DNA of 64,000 nt. It comes from Novosphingobium aureum (lineage in GTDB: Bacteria > Pseudomonadota > Alphaproteobacteria > Sphingomonadales > Sphingomonadaceae). The stretch spans positions 1,984,001-2,048,000 of the forward strand of contig NZ_JADZGI010000001.1 of the NCBI RefSeq assembly GCF_015865035.1, written 5' to 3'. A program made the position numbers and the translations under genes. The notes beneath the pieces were generated by a model. The model saw only the letters and a program-made list of their open reading frames with translations, was not told the origin of the DNA and searched no databases. Below are positions 38,640 through 46,242 of this stretch, piece by piece; the first letter of the stretch is position 1, and each line of letters opens with the position of its first letter.

Positions 38640-39613
38640 GTCGTTTTCCTTTCCGATCCGTCGACAAGGTGAAGGCAGCGAGGGCGGATACGGATCGTAT
38701 CACCCGCAGAGGGCGGTGCGTGACGACCGTCGGCATCGAGTTCGATGAGCTCTGGAAGGTCTTCGCTATGGGCTTCGACCCTCCAGAAGCCTCCCTTGCG
38801 GAAGACATTGGCAACCCTGACCGGATGACCCAGACTTCCTTCCTCCTCAATCTCGATGTCATGCGGACGAACGAGGCGACCGCCGGGCAGGCGCGTGCTC
38901 TCTCCGACGAAGCGGGCCACGAAGGGACTGGCAGGGGCCATGTAAATCTCTTCCGGCGAGCCGGTCTGTTCGATCTTGCCTTCATCCATGACCACGACCC
39001 GGTCAGCCAGTTCCAATGCTTCTTCTTGGTCGTGGGTCACGAAGATCGTGGTAAGGCCCATCTGCTTGTGAAGTTCGCCGAGCCAGCGCCGCAGGGTCTT
39101 GCGCACTTGGGTGTCGAGCGCGCCGAAGGGTTCGTCGAGCAGGAGCAACTGCGGCTCGGTTGCGAGAGCGCGAGCGAGGGCGACGCGCTGGCGTTGGCCG
39201 CCTGAAAGCTGGGCAGGATAGCGTGCACCAAGCCCGCCCAGCTGGACGAGGTCCAGCAGGTCTTCAGCGCGTTTCCTGATGGCGGTGCGTGAGGGGCGCT
39301 CGCGACGCGCACGCACCGCAAGACCGAAACCCACATTGTCGACAATCGTCATGTGCTTGAAGAGCGCGTAGTGCTGGAAGACGAAGCCGACCTTGCGTTG
39401 GGCCACTTTCAGGTCGGTGACGTCCTCCCCGTTGAAGCGTACCGAGCCGCTCTCTGGAAACGCCAGCCCGGCGATGATGCGCAGCAAAGTCGTCTTGCCC
39501 GAGCCCGACGGGCCCAGCAGCGCGAGGAACTCGCCGTCGCGCACGGTCAGATCGATGTTCTTGAGGACGCTCTGGCCCCCATAGCTTTGGGTGATGCCGG
39601 AAAGTTCGATCAT
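38636..39613 (-). CDS. cysA: Sulfate ABC transporter ATP-binding protein CysA
   Basis: ATPase of the sulfate/thiosulfate importer, 325 residues. Walker A is LLGPSGSGKTTLLR, Q-loop VFQHYALF, signature LSGGQRQRVALARAL, Walker B LLLLDEPFGALD, and switch His in FVTHDQEEA. After residue 240 there is a TOBE-like regulatory domain (RLPGGRLVRPHDIEI) as in CysA. It starts directly at the cysW stop and overlaps the YezD-like gene. Confidence 0.95.
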   Translation of the reverse strand: MIELSGITQSYGGQSVLKNIDLTVRDGEFLALLGPSGSGKTTLLRIIAGLAFPESGSVRFNGEDVTDLKVAQRKVGFVFQHYALFKHMTIVDNVGFGLAVRARRERPSRTAIRKRAEDLLDLVQLGGLGARYPAQLSGGQRQRVALARALATEPQLLLLDEPFGALDTQVRKTLRRWLGELHKQMGLTTIFVTHDQEEALELADRVVVMDEGKIEQTGSPEEIYMAPASPFVARFVGESTRLPGGRLVRPHDIEIEEEGSLGHPVRVANVFRKGGFWRVEAHSEDLPELIELDADGRHAPPSAGDTIRIRPRCLHLVDGSERKTT

Positions 39614-40441
39614 TCAGGCGTTCCTTCGTGAGTGATGCTGGAAGCGCGCCTCGACCAGGGTCTTGAGGACAAGCGTGACGAGGGCAAGGCCAGCCAGCAG
39701 AGAGGCGACCGCGAAGGCGGCGACGAAGTTGTATTCGTTATAGAGAATCTCGACGTGCAGGGGCATCGTATTGGTCAGTCCGCGCAAGTGTCCGGAGACG
39801 ACCGAGACTGCGCCAAACTCTCCCATCGCACGCGCATTGCACAAGAGTACACCGTAGAGCAGGCCCCAGCGCACGTTGGGCAAGGTCACGCGCAGGAAGG
39901 TCTGCAGGCCGGACGCGCCAAGCGAGAGCGCTGCCTCCTCGTCATCGCGCCCCTGTTCGAGCATCAGCGGGATCAGTTCGCGCGCGACGAAGGGAAAAGT
40001 CACGAAAACCGTCGCGAGAATGATCCCGGGCACCGCGAAGACAATCTGGATGTCGTGGCTATCCAGCCAGGGGCCGAGCCAACCCTGCGCGCCGAACAGC
40101 AGCACATAGACGAGTCCGGCAACCACAGGCGAGACCGAGAAGGGAAGGTCGATGAAGGTGATCAGCAGACTGCGTCCGCGAAAATCGAACTTGGCGATCG
40201 CCCAGGATGCAAACAGGCCGAAAACAACGTTTACCGGCACGGCGATTGCGGCGACCGTGAGGGTCAGGCGCATCGCGCTCAGTGCATCGGGTTCGACGAG
40301 TGCTGCAGTATAGGCCGCGAGCCCGTGCCCGAACGCCTCGACGAAGACGATGACCAGCGGAAGCAGCAGGAACACTGCGAGGAAGGCGAGCGTGGCGAGG
40401 ACGAGCAGTTTCGCGTTCGTTGGAAGAGGGCGCGGGCTCAT
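39614..40441 (-). CDS. cysW: Sulfate ABC transporter permease CysW
   Basis: Inner-membrane permease of the sulfate importer, 275 residues, with six likely helices. The EAA-type loop is EEAALSLGASGLQTFLRVTLPNV, which contacts CysA, and ARAMGEFGAVSVVSGHL is typical of CysW. The ATG at 40441 overlaps the cysT stop (ATGA). A much longer open frame upstream (to 41203) is only a shadow of cysT. Confidence 0.95.
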   Translation of the reverse strand: MSPRPLPTNAKLLVLATLAFLAVFLLLPLVIVFVEAFGHGLAAYTAALVEPDALSAMRLTLTVAAIAVPVNVVFGLFASWAIAKFDFRGRSLLITFIDLPFSVSPVVAGLVYVLLFGAQGWLGPWLDSHDIQIVFAVPGIILATVFVTFPFVARELIPLMLEQGRDDEEAALSLGASGLQTFLRVTLPNVRWGLLYGVLLCNARAMGEFGAVSVVSGHLRGLTNTMPLHVEILYNEYNFVAAFAVASLLAGLALVTLVLKTLVEARFQHHSRRNA

Positions 40442-41343
40442 CGCATGCTCCTGCGCCGGCTCCAGGCCTGGATGAGATTGATGACCAGGAGCATGGCAAA
40501 GGCAGCCACCAGCATGACGGTGGCAATAGCGCTCGCGCCGGCATAGTCGTACTGCTCGAGATGCGTTACGATCAGCAAGGGGGCGATTTCCGACTTGAAC
40601 GGCATGTTCCCCGCGATGAAGATGACCGAGCCGTATTCTCCGAGCCCGCGGGCGAAGGCGAGAGCGAAGCCGGTCAGAAGCGCGGGCATGAGCTCGGGAA
40701 GGATAATACGCAGAAAGACCTGCGCGGGACGGGCGCCGAGCGTAAGCGCGGCTTCCTCGATTTCGCGGTCGAAGTCTTCGAGAACAGGCTCGACCGCGCG
40801 CACGATGAAGGGCAGTCCGATAAAGATCAGCGCGAGTGTGATCCCCGCCGGGTTGTAAGCTAGCGAGAGGCCGAGCGGCTCTGCGAACTGCCCGATCCAG
40901 CCATTGCCTGCGTAGATCGCGGTCAGTGCGATACCGGCAACGGCAGTGGGAAGCGCGAAAGGAAGATCGACCAGCGCGTTGACGATCCTGCGCCCCGGAA
41001 ATGCATAGCGCACGAGCACCCAGGCGGTGAGCATGCCGAACAGGGCGTTGACCGTGGCCGCAACGAACGAAGTCGCAAAGCTGATCCGATAGGTTGCGAG
41101 CGCACGCTCCGAGAAGGCGACGCGCACAAAGCCCTCCCAACCCATTGCATGACTCGCGACGAAAACAGTGCTCAGCGGGATGAGCACGATCAGGCATAGC
41201 CAAGTCAGGGTGAGGCCCATGGTCAGCCCGAAGCCCGGCAATACCGAAGTGCGCCGGCGATATTTTCGCGGTCCGGCATTATCGGTTCGCCCGGGTGCAG
41301 GCTCCGCGTTAAAGTCGAGCACAGCGGAGGTGATCATGTCCAT
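40438..41343 (-). CDS. cysT: Sulfate ABC transporter permease CysT (CysU)
   Basis: Partner permease of CysW, 301 residues. It has the EAA loop EEAALTLGARPAQVFLRIILPEL and LARGLGEYGSVIFIAGNMPFKSEI, characteristic of CysT. The N-terminus carries about 35 extra hydrophilic residues before the first helix (LPGFGLTMGLTLTWLCLIVLI). The start at 41343 (MDMITS) follows the sbp stop by 4 bases; the frame is open upstream within sbp. Confidence 0.94.
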   Translation of the reverse strand: MDMITSAVLDFNAEPAPGRTDNAGPRKYRRRTSVLPGFGLTMGLTLTWLCLIVLIPLSTVFVASHAMGWEGFVRVAFSERALATYRISFATSFVAATVNALFGMLTAWVLVRYAFPGRRIVNALVDLPFALPTAVAGIALTAIYAGNGWIGQFAEPLGLSLAYNPAGITLALIFIGLPFIVRAVEPVLEDFDREIEEAALTLGARPAQVFLRIILPELMPALLTGFALAFARGLGEYGSVIFIAGNMPFKSEIAPLLIVTHLEQYDYAGASAIATVMLVAAFAMLLVINLIQAWSRRRSMR

Positions 41344-41347
41344 CGCA

Positions 41348-42415
41348 CTACCGGCCGCCGTGCGGCTGGGCGTAGATGCGATCGAAGACGCCGCCATCGC
41401 TGAAAAACTGCTTCTGCGCCTTCGTCCAGCCGCCGAATGCACCGTTTATCGTGACGAGATTGAGCGTGGGAAATTGCGCCGCGTATTTCTCGGCAATGGT
41501 CTCGTCTATGGGCCGATAGTGGTTGCGCGCGATGATCTCCTGAGCCTCGGGGGTGTAGAGGTATTCGAGATAGGCCTTCGCCACCTTTGCTGTTCCGTGC
41601 CGGCGCGCGTTGCCGTCGATCACCGTAACGGGTGGCTCGGCGAGGATCGACAAGGAGGGGGTGACGATGTCGAAGCGCCCCGCGCCCAGTTCCTCGCGCG
41701 CTAGATAGGCTTCATTCTCCCATGCAAGCAGCACGTCGCCGATGCCGCGCTCGACGAAAGTGGTCGTGGCCCCGCGGGCCCCGCTGTCGAGAACAGGCAC
41801 GTTGCGATAGAGACGGGTCACGAAGTCCCGCGCCCCGTCGTCGGAGCCTTCCGAGGCTGCCCGACCATAAGCCCAGGCGGCAAGGAAATTCCAGCGCGCC
41901 CCGCCGCTCGTCTTCGGATTGGGGGTAATGACGGCGACGCCGGGCTTCACGAGGTCGGCCCAATCGTGGATGCCCTTGGGATTGCCCTTGCGTACGAGGA
42001 ACACGATGGTCGAGGCGTAGGGCGCGCTGTTGTGCGGCAGGCGCGCCTGCCAGTCTTCGGGCAGCTTGCCCGGTGCGCGCTGTGCGATTGCGTCGACATC
42101 GTAGGCCAGCGCGAGGGTGACCACGTCCGCCGCGAGGCCGTCGATGACCGCGCGAGCCTGCTTGCCCGACCCGCCATGGCTCATGCGTATCGTGACGTCC
42201 TGCCCTGTCTGCTCCTTCCACCGGGTCCTGAAATGCGGGTTCAGTTCATCATATAGCTCGCGGGTCGGGTCGTAGGAGACGTTCAGCAGCTCGATCGCCT
42301 TGCCGGGTTCGTCACTGCCCGATTGGGTGCAGGCCGAGAGAAGCAGCGGAGCCAGAAGCAGGGTCGCCGCGCGCCAGGCGCGCAAGCGAGTGGTCATGCC
42401 GGGGGCAGGTGTCAT
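41348..42415 (-). CDS. sbp: Sulfate-binding lipoprotein of the ABC transporter
   Basis: The periplasmic solute-binding component, 355 residues. The N-terminus has a lipobox LLLSACTQ with the lipid Cys at residue 29, so it is membrane-anchored rather than soluble. Sulfate-binding family motifs are SYDPTRELYDELNPHF, SHGGSGKQARAVIDGL, ITPNPKTSGGARWNFLAAW and VTVIDGNARRHG. It is the first gene of the sbp-cysT-cysW-cysA-yezD run. A 117-base gap with an imperfect palindrome separates it from the Rrf2 gene. Confidence 0.93.
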   Translation of the reverse strand: MTPAPGMTTRLRAWRAATLLLAPLLLSACTQSGSDEPGKAIELLNVSYDPTRELYDELNPHFRTRWKEQTGQDVTIRMSHGGSGKQARAVIDGLAADVVTLALAYDVDAIAQRAPGKLPEDWQARLPHNSAPYASTIVFLVRKGNPKGIHDWADLVKPGVAVITPNPKTSGGARWNFLAAWAYGRAASEGSDDGARDFVTRLYRNVPVLDSGARGATTTFVERGIGDVLLAWENEAYLAREELGAGRFDIVTPSLSILAEPPVTVIDGNARRHGTAKVAKAYLEYLYTPEAQEIIARNHYRPIDETIAEKYAAQFPTLNLVTINGAFGGWTKAQKQFFSDGGVFDRIYAQPHGGR

Positions 42416-42485
42416 GGTGCGGTCTCCTGATGGCCTTCCCTCCGCCCGCGTGGACGGAAAAGCGAGGGCGACTCGTTACCGCATT

Positions 42486-42509
42486 AATCCTATCGGAGAA
42501 GTGGGGATT
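42486..42509. promoter_or_regulatory. Imperfect palindrome upstream of sbp
   Basis: AATCC and GGATT arms sit 24 bases end to end in the only gap (42416-42532) between the Rrf2 gene and sbp. Rrf2 regulators bind palindromes of roughly this length, so it is a candidate operator. The symmetry beyond the five-base arms is weak. Confidence 0.35.
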
Positions 42510-42532
42510 GTAAAGCTGCGAAAGTGAATGGC

Positions 42533-42988
42533 TCAGCCGGCACGGCGTTCCGGTGCGGCGAACGCAGGGTCCTGTCCGTCGCGAAGGGCATCGGCGATGG
42601 TCCGCGATTCAAGGACTTGGCGGCTTGCCTCGTAGGAGCGTGCCAGTTCGCGGCGGATCAGGCAGCGCGCCTCGTTCTCGCAATCCTCGCACCGGCGATA
42701 GGCATTGCGTGACAGGCACGGCAACGGGGCCAGCGGACCGTCGAAGATCCGCAGGACTTCGCCGAAGCTGATCGTATCCGCCGGACGTAGCATGACATAG
42801 CCTCCGGCCTTGCCGCGTCGGCTCTCGAGGATGCCCGATTTCTTGAGGTCGAGCAGGATCTGCTCGAGAAACTTGTGCGGAATGGCATGCGTCCGCGCGA
42901 TCTCGGTGCTGGTCAGGGCCTCGCCCTCAGGCCGGGCGGCAACCGCGAGAAGCGCGCGCAGGGCGTATTTGGCTTTGTTCGAGATCAT
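42533..42988 (-). CDS. Rrf2-family transcriptional regulator
   Basis: A 151-residue winged-helix regulator. MISNKAKYALRALLAVAA and PHKFLEQILLDLKKSGILESRRGKAGGYVML are Rrf2-typical. Cys at 91, 100, 103 and 109 form a cluster (PLPCLSRNAYRRCEDCENEARC), as in Fe-S- or thiol-sensing members. It lies between an SLC13 permease and the sulfate ABC operon on the same strand, so control of sulfur uptake (CymR/CysB-like logic) is likely by inference. The ligand is unknown. Confidence 0.9.
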   Translation of the reverse strand: MISNKAKYALRALLAVAARPEGEALTSTEIARTHAIPHKFLEQILLDLKKSGILESRRGKAGGYVMLRPADTISFGEVLRIFDGPLAPLPCLSRNAYRRCEDCENEARCLIRRELARSYEASRQVLESRTIADALRDGQDPAFAAPERRAG

Positions 42989-43050
42989 GACCTACGCTTG
43001 CTTCCCTATTGCAGAACTGGACATTTACGGCGTCGCGGCGCGCAATTCAA

Positions 43051-44781
43051 CTAGACCATGGTTCCCAGCGCAAGCAGCGCGACGAGAAAGCTCAGGACGA
43101 GCAACGGCGTGCCGAAGCGGGGGAAATCGCGGAACCTGTACCCGCCGGCCCCCATGACCACGGCATTGTTGTGGTGGCCGAAGGGTGTGAGGAAATCGAG
43201 CGAGGTTCCAATCGCGACGGCCATCAGCAAGGGTTCGATGGCGACCCCCGTACGCGCGGAGATGCCTGCTGCGATCGGACTGAGGACGACGGCGGTGGAA
43301 ACGTTGTCGATGAAAGGCGTAATCGCGATAGCCATGAAAAGGACTAGCGCGACTACGCCGAGTGGCTGGCTTTCGGGAAGCCAGGCAACGATGGCGTTGG
43401 CGATGACCCTTGCCGCGCCGGTCTCCTGGACGGCCACGCCGAGCGGGATCATGCAGGCCAGCAATATCACGATCGGCCAGTTCAATTCCTGCAGAGCGGC
43501 GCGCAGGTTCAGGCAGCGCGTGGCGGCGAGAAGCAAGACCACTGCGCCAAAGGCGATCTCCGTGGGCACGAGTTCCAGCGCCGAAGCCAGCACGCCAGCA
43601 GCGAAGATGATAACCCCTGTCGCAGCCCGCACGTTGAGGCGGGGAGGGCGATGGCGCGAGAGCGGCAGGAGCGCGCCTTCGGCAAGCGTTGTACGCAAGG
43701 CGTCGCGATCGCCTTCGAGGATGAGGACGTCGCCAAGACCGATCTGAAGGTCGGCAAAGCGGCCCTCGACGCGGTGGCGGCGACTGGCAAGACCGACGAC
43801 GCGTACCGCCTGTTCGGCGAAAAGACCAACGTCACCGATCCGGGAGCCCAACAGGAAACTGTCCGGCATGACCACGGCCTCGCTGCGTTCGCGGGCAAGA
43901 GCCGGACCGCCGAGCTTGAGTGCGCCTTGTGCGCAGAGTTGCTCGACCAGTGCGAAGTCCGCTTCGATCAGCAACATGTCATCGCTGGTCAGCACGATGT
44001 CCGTGCGGCGAGCGAATACGTGGGCGCCGTTTCGCACAACACCATGGACGTGGATTTCGTGGCGCGCCTCGACCTCGGGCAGGTGCAGGCCTGCTACTGA
44101 CGATCCCCGAGGAACCTGCACTTCGACGAGGAAGCTGGCAGGGCCGGCCTCGGTGACCGGCGAGGGGCCAGCCAGTGCTCGCAGCATGCGCGGACCCGCG
44201 AAAGCGAGCCATGCAAGCCCGACGAGCACCACAGGGAGGCCGATCCTTGCAAGGCCGAAGAAGCCCATGCCGGCGCCTGTTTGCGAGACCATCCACTCGT
44301 TCACCACGAGGTTCGCGGGTGTCCCGGTCAGCGAGCAGGTACCGCCCAGCAAGGTCGCGAAGGACAGTGGCATGAGCATGCGTGCAGGTGGAATGCCGAG
44401 CCGGGCACAGACCGAGAGAGTCACTGGAAAGAAGAGTGCCAGTGCGCCGATGTTGTTCATGACCGCAGAAGTCGCCGCGGCGAGGGTGCAAAGTATCGCG
44501 AGTATCGCCATCTCGCCGTAGGCCCTGGAAACGATGCGGCGCGCAAAGCTGTCGATCACACGGGATTGCGCGAGTGCGGCCACCACGAGCAGAATTTCCG
44601 CAACGGTGATGACCGCAGAATTGCCAAAGCCGCTGAAAACAGACTGAACCGGTACCAGTCCCAGTGCGAAAGCTACGGCAAGGCCGGCCATGGCGATCAG
44701 TTCGACGCGGAAGCGTTCGAGCGCATAGCTGACGACCATCGCTGCGAGGATGCCGAGAATTGCCCATTGTGAAAAGGTCAT
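43051..44781 (-). CDS. SLC13/DASS family permease with two TrkA-C domains
   Basis: A 576-residue secondary transporter. About 12 hydrophobic segments are split by a soluble part (about residues 200-380) with two RCK/TrkA-C-like domains (VQVPRGSSVAGLHLPEVEARHEI and GSRIGDVGLFAEQAVRVVGLASR). The SLC13 signatures are SAVMNNIGALALFFPV and the later DNVSTAVVLSPIA. Such proteins carry sulfate or dicarboxylates; sulfate is favoured by the Rrf2-cys genes directly downstream. It is the first gene of the minus-strand cluster. Confidence 0.87.
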   Translation of the reverse strand: MTFSQWAILGILAAMVVSYALERFRVELIAMAGLAVAFALGLVPVQSVFSGFGNSAVITVAEILLVVAALAQSRVIDSFARRIVSRAYGEMAILAILCTLAAATSAVMNNIGALALFFPVTLSVCARLGIPPARMLMPLSFATLLGGTCSLTGTPANLVVNEWMVSQTGAGMGFFGLARIGLPVVLVGLAWLAFAGPRMLRALAGPSPVTEAGPASFLVEVQVPRGSSVAGLHLPEVEARHEIHVHGVVRNGAHVFARRTDIVLTSDDMLLIEADFALVEQLCAQGALKLGGPALARERSEAVVMPDSFLLGSRIGDVGLFAEQAVRVVGLASRRHRVEGRFADLQIGLGDVLILEGDRDALRTTLAEGALLPLSRHRPPRLNVRAATGVIIFAAGVLASALELVPTEIAFGAVVLLLAATRCLNLRAALQELNWPIVILLACMIPLGVAVQETGAARVIANAIVAWLPESQPLGVVALVLFMAIAITPFIDNVSTAVVLSPIAAGISARTGVAIEPLLMAVAIGTSLDFLTPFGHHNNAVVMGAGGYRFRDFPRFGTPLLVLSFLVALLALGTMV

Positions 44782-45246
44782 GTCTTAACACCCACGTGAT
44801 GTGATCGCGCTAGCTCTTGACGTGCATGGCTGGCAAGCAAAACCCGTCTTATCCTGATAAATTTGATGGGCTATTGCCACGATACCGCGCGAGGGCCTTG
44901 TTCTCCCCCGGCAACGCAGTTTCTGTCACTCGGGGCGGGTCAAATGTGTGTCGATGGAATTGCACACGTTCTGCCGCAGAGGTGGCACGTATCGCGGATC
45001 AAACGCGGGCTTTGTGGGATCGGTCTGAAGAAAACGCCAGAAGTGGCTTGACCTTATCCCTACTAGATTGATAGAGATTGATTCGTAACGAGGCGGCTGG
45101 CCGGTCCGCCTTGCAGAATTGGTTCCGGCCCGCGGCATTTGATCGGGATGCAGCTTGCTCCGCGTAACCAACAGCTAAAGCGCGCGATGCTCGGGCGACA
45201 ACGCCAGGCCTCGTGTTCCCCTCAACCTACAAAATGAGGCGATGCG
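44782..45246. other. Divergent intergenic region
   Basis: These 465 bases lie between the SLC13 gene (minus) and the genes of the RBBP9 cluster (plus). Open frames of 80-84 codons occur on both strands here but lack an SD or recognisable features. The base composition is more AT-rich than the flanks. It holds the promoters of both directions and a 23-base palindrome at 45056-45078. I see nothing else. Confidence 0.6.
45056..45078. promoter_or_regulatory. 7-9-7 palindrome in the SLC13/RBBP9 divergent region
   Basis: ATCCCTA and TAGAGAT (6 of 7 complementary) flank a nine-base spacer. The 23-base span suits an Rrf2-type dimer. Its left arm resembles the AATCC arm of the palindrome upstream of sbp. 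It could therefore be the second site of the cluster's Rrf2 regulator; this is inference from spacing and context. Confidence 0.4.
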
Positions 45247-45369
45247 ATGCACAGCACTTTCAGGACACGTCAGGCCAATAGCGAACAGGTGGCTCTCCAT
45301 TCGGGGCAGACACTCTCGCCCGTCCTGTCGATTGGCGCAGGCTTGCTCATTCATGCGGCATGGCCGTGA
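45247..45369 (+). CDS. Possible 40-residue small ORF
   Basis: The ORF starts ATG CAC AGC with GAGG about 9 bases before it. It encodes a 40-residue peptide with a hydrophobic stretch VLSIGAGLLIHAAW and ends 11 bases before the RBBP9-like start. It could be a leader peptide or a small membrane protein. No family is recognised and a chance ORF is quite possible. Confidence 0.25.
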   Translation: MHSTFRTRQANSEQVALHSGQTLSPVLSIGAGLLIHAAWP

Positions 45370-45380
45370 AGGAGGCGGCG

Positions 45381-46031
45381 ATGCGTACGAACGAGAAGCT
45401 TCCATCAGAGCCAGTCTTGCTCACGTTACCGGGTATCGACAACAGCGGTCCTGGTCACTGGCAAACCATCTGGGAGCGCGAGCGCTCCGACATGCACCGC
45501 GTGCATTTCGGCTCCTGGAACAATCCGGAAAGAGACAGCTGGGTGCGCCGTCTCAATGCGGCAATTGCGGCGGCCGGAAGGCCGGTCGTTCTGGTCGCCC
45601 ATTCGCTGGGTTGCCATGCGGTAGCCTGGTGGAATGCAAGTGAGCCGACCCTGGCATCGCAAGTCGCCGCAGCGTTTCTGGTCGCGCCGCCAGACGTGGA
45701 GCATGCACCGATCGATCATCGACTGCAGCCATTCGGACCGGTCCCGCGCAAGCGCCTTACGTTCCCCGCGCTGGTCGTGGGAAGCCGCAACGATCCCTAT
45801 GCGAGCTACGGCCATGTCCGGGCGATGGCGCGGATCTGGGGAGCTCGCATCGTCGATGCCGGCCCCATGGGGCATATCAACTCGGATTCGGGCCTGCTCG
45901 ATTGGCCTTATGGCAAGTATCTGGTTCGCCGTCTGATCGAGGCTGTGACGCCTTCGCCATTACCCCTGCTTGCCTCGGGTGCCGTAGCCACCATGCAAGG
46001 ACAAGGAATCGGCACCCGCGCTCCGCGATAG
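45381..46031 (+). CDS. RBBP9/YdeN-like alpha/beta hydrolase
   Basis: A 216-residue serine hydrolase of the RBBP9/YdeN family. LLTLPGIDNSGPGHWQTIWE is the characteristic start. The nucleophile is S75 in VAHSLGCHA, the acid D138 in GSRNDPYAS, and the His H165 in GHINSDSG. The ATG at 45381 is chosen because GGAGG lies 6 bases before it; the frame is open 7 codons upstream. No signal peptide is seen. The physiological substrate of this family is unknown. A hairpin and then a TonB receptor gene follow. Confidence 0.88.
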   Translation: MRTNEKLPSEPVLLTLPGIDNSGPGHWQTIWERERSDMHRVHFGSWNNPERDSWVRRLNAAIAAAGRPVVLVAHSLGCHAVAWWNASEPTLASQVAAAFLVAPPDVEHAPIDHRLQPFGPVPRKRLTFPALVVGSRNDPYASYGHVRAMARIWGARIVDAGPMGHINSDSGLLDWPYGKYLVRRLIEAVTPSPLPLLASGAVATMQGQGIGTRAPR

Positions 46032-46072
46032 CGCCCGATCCCATAATACCGAAAGCCAACGCTTCTGAAATG

Positions 46073-46103
46073 AGGCGGGAGAGTGCGCGTGCATATCCCG
46101 CCT
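46073..46103 (+). terminator. Hairpin between the RBBP9-like gene and the TonB receptor
   Basis: Perfect 8-bp arms AGGCGGGA/TCCCGCCT surround a 15-base loop 42 bases after the hydrolase stop. The sequence TTGTCCC follows, without a T run. It is a possible terminator or structured leader of the receptor gene. Confidence 0.4.
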
Positions 46104-46242
46104 TGTCCCACCTCCGATCCCGTCATCCGCGTATCCGGGCCGGTCCGGCAAACCGCCGCGCCTGCGTCGGCGCGCAACCACTGAACGTACGACCAGGCAG
46201 ACCGGACGGCCGGACGCATGGGGTCAATCAAAAGGCAGACCA

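Noticed and set aside
39614..41203. A 529-residue frame covering cysW and the cysT region
   Set aside because: Only the part from 40441 encodes CysW; the rest is a shadow of cysT in another frame.
44817..45171. Genes of 81-84 codons in the divergent region before the RBBP9-like gene
   Set aside because: They occur on both strands, overlap each other and lack SD and family features.
46032..46242. Cobalamin or SAM-type riboswitch before the TonB receptor
   Set aside because: Fragments such as ACCACTG and AGGCAGACC recall parts of the cobalamin element, but the conserved core order is absent.
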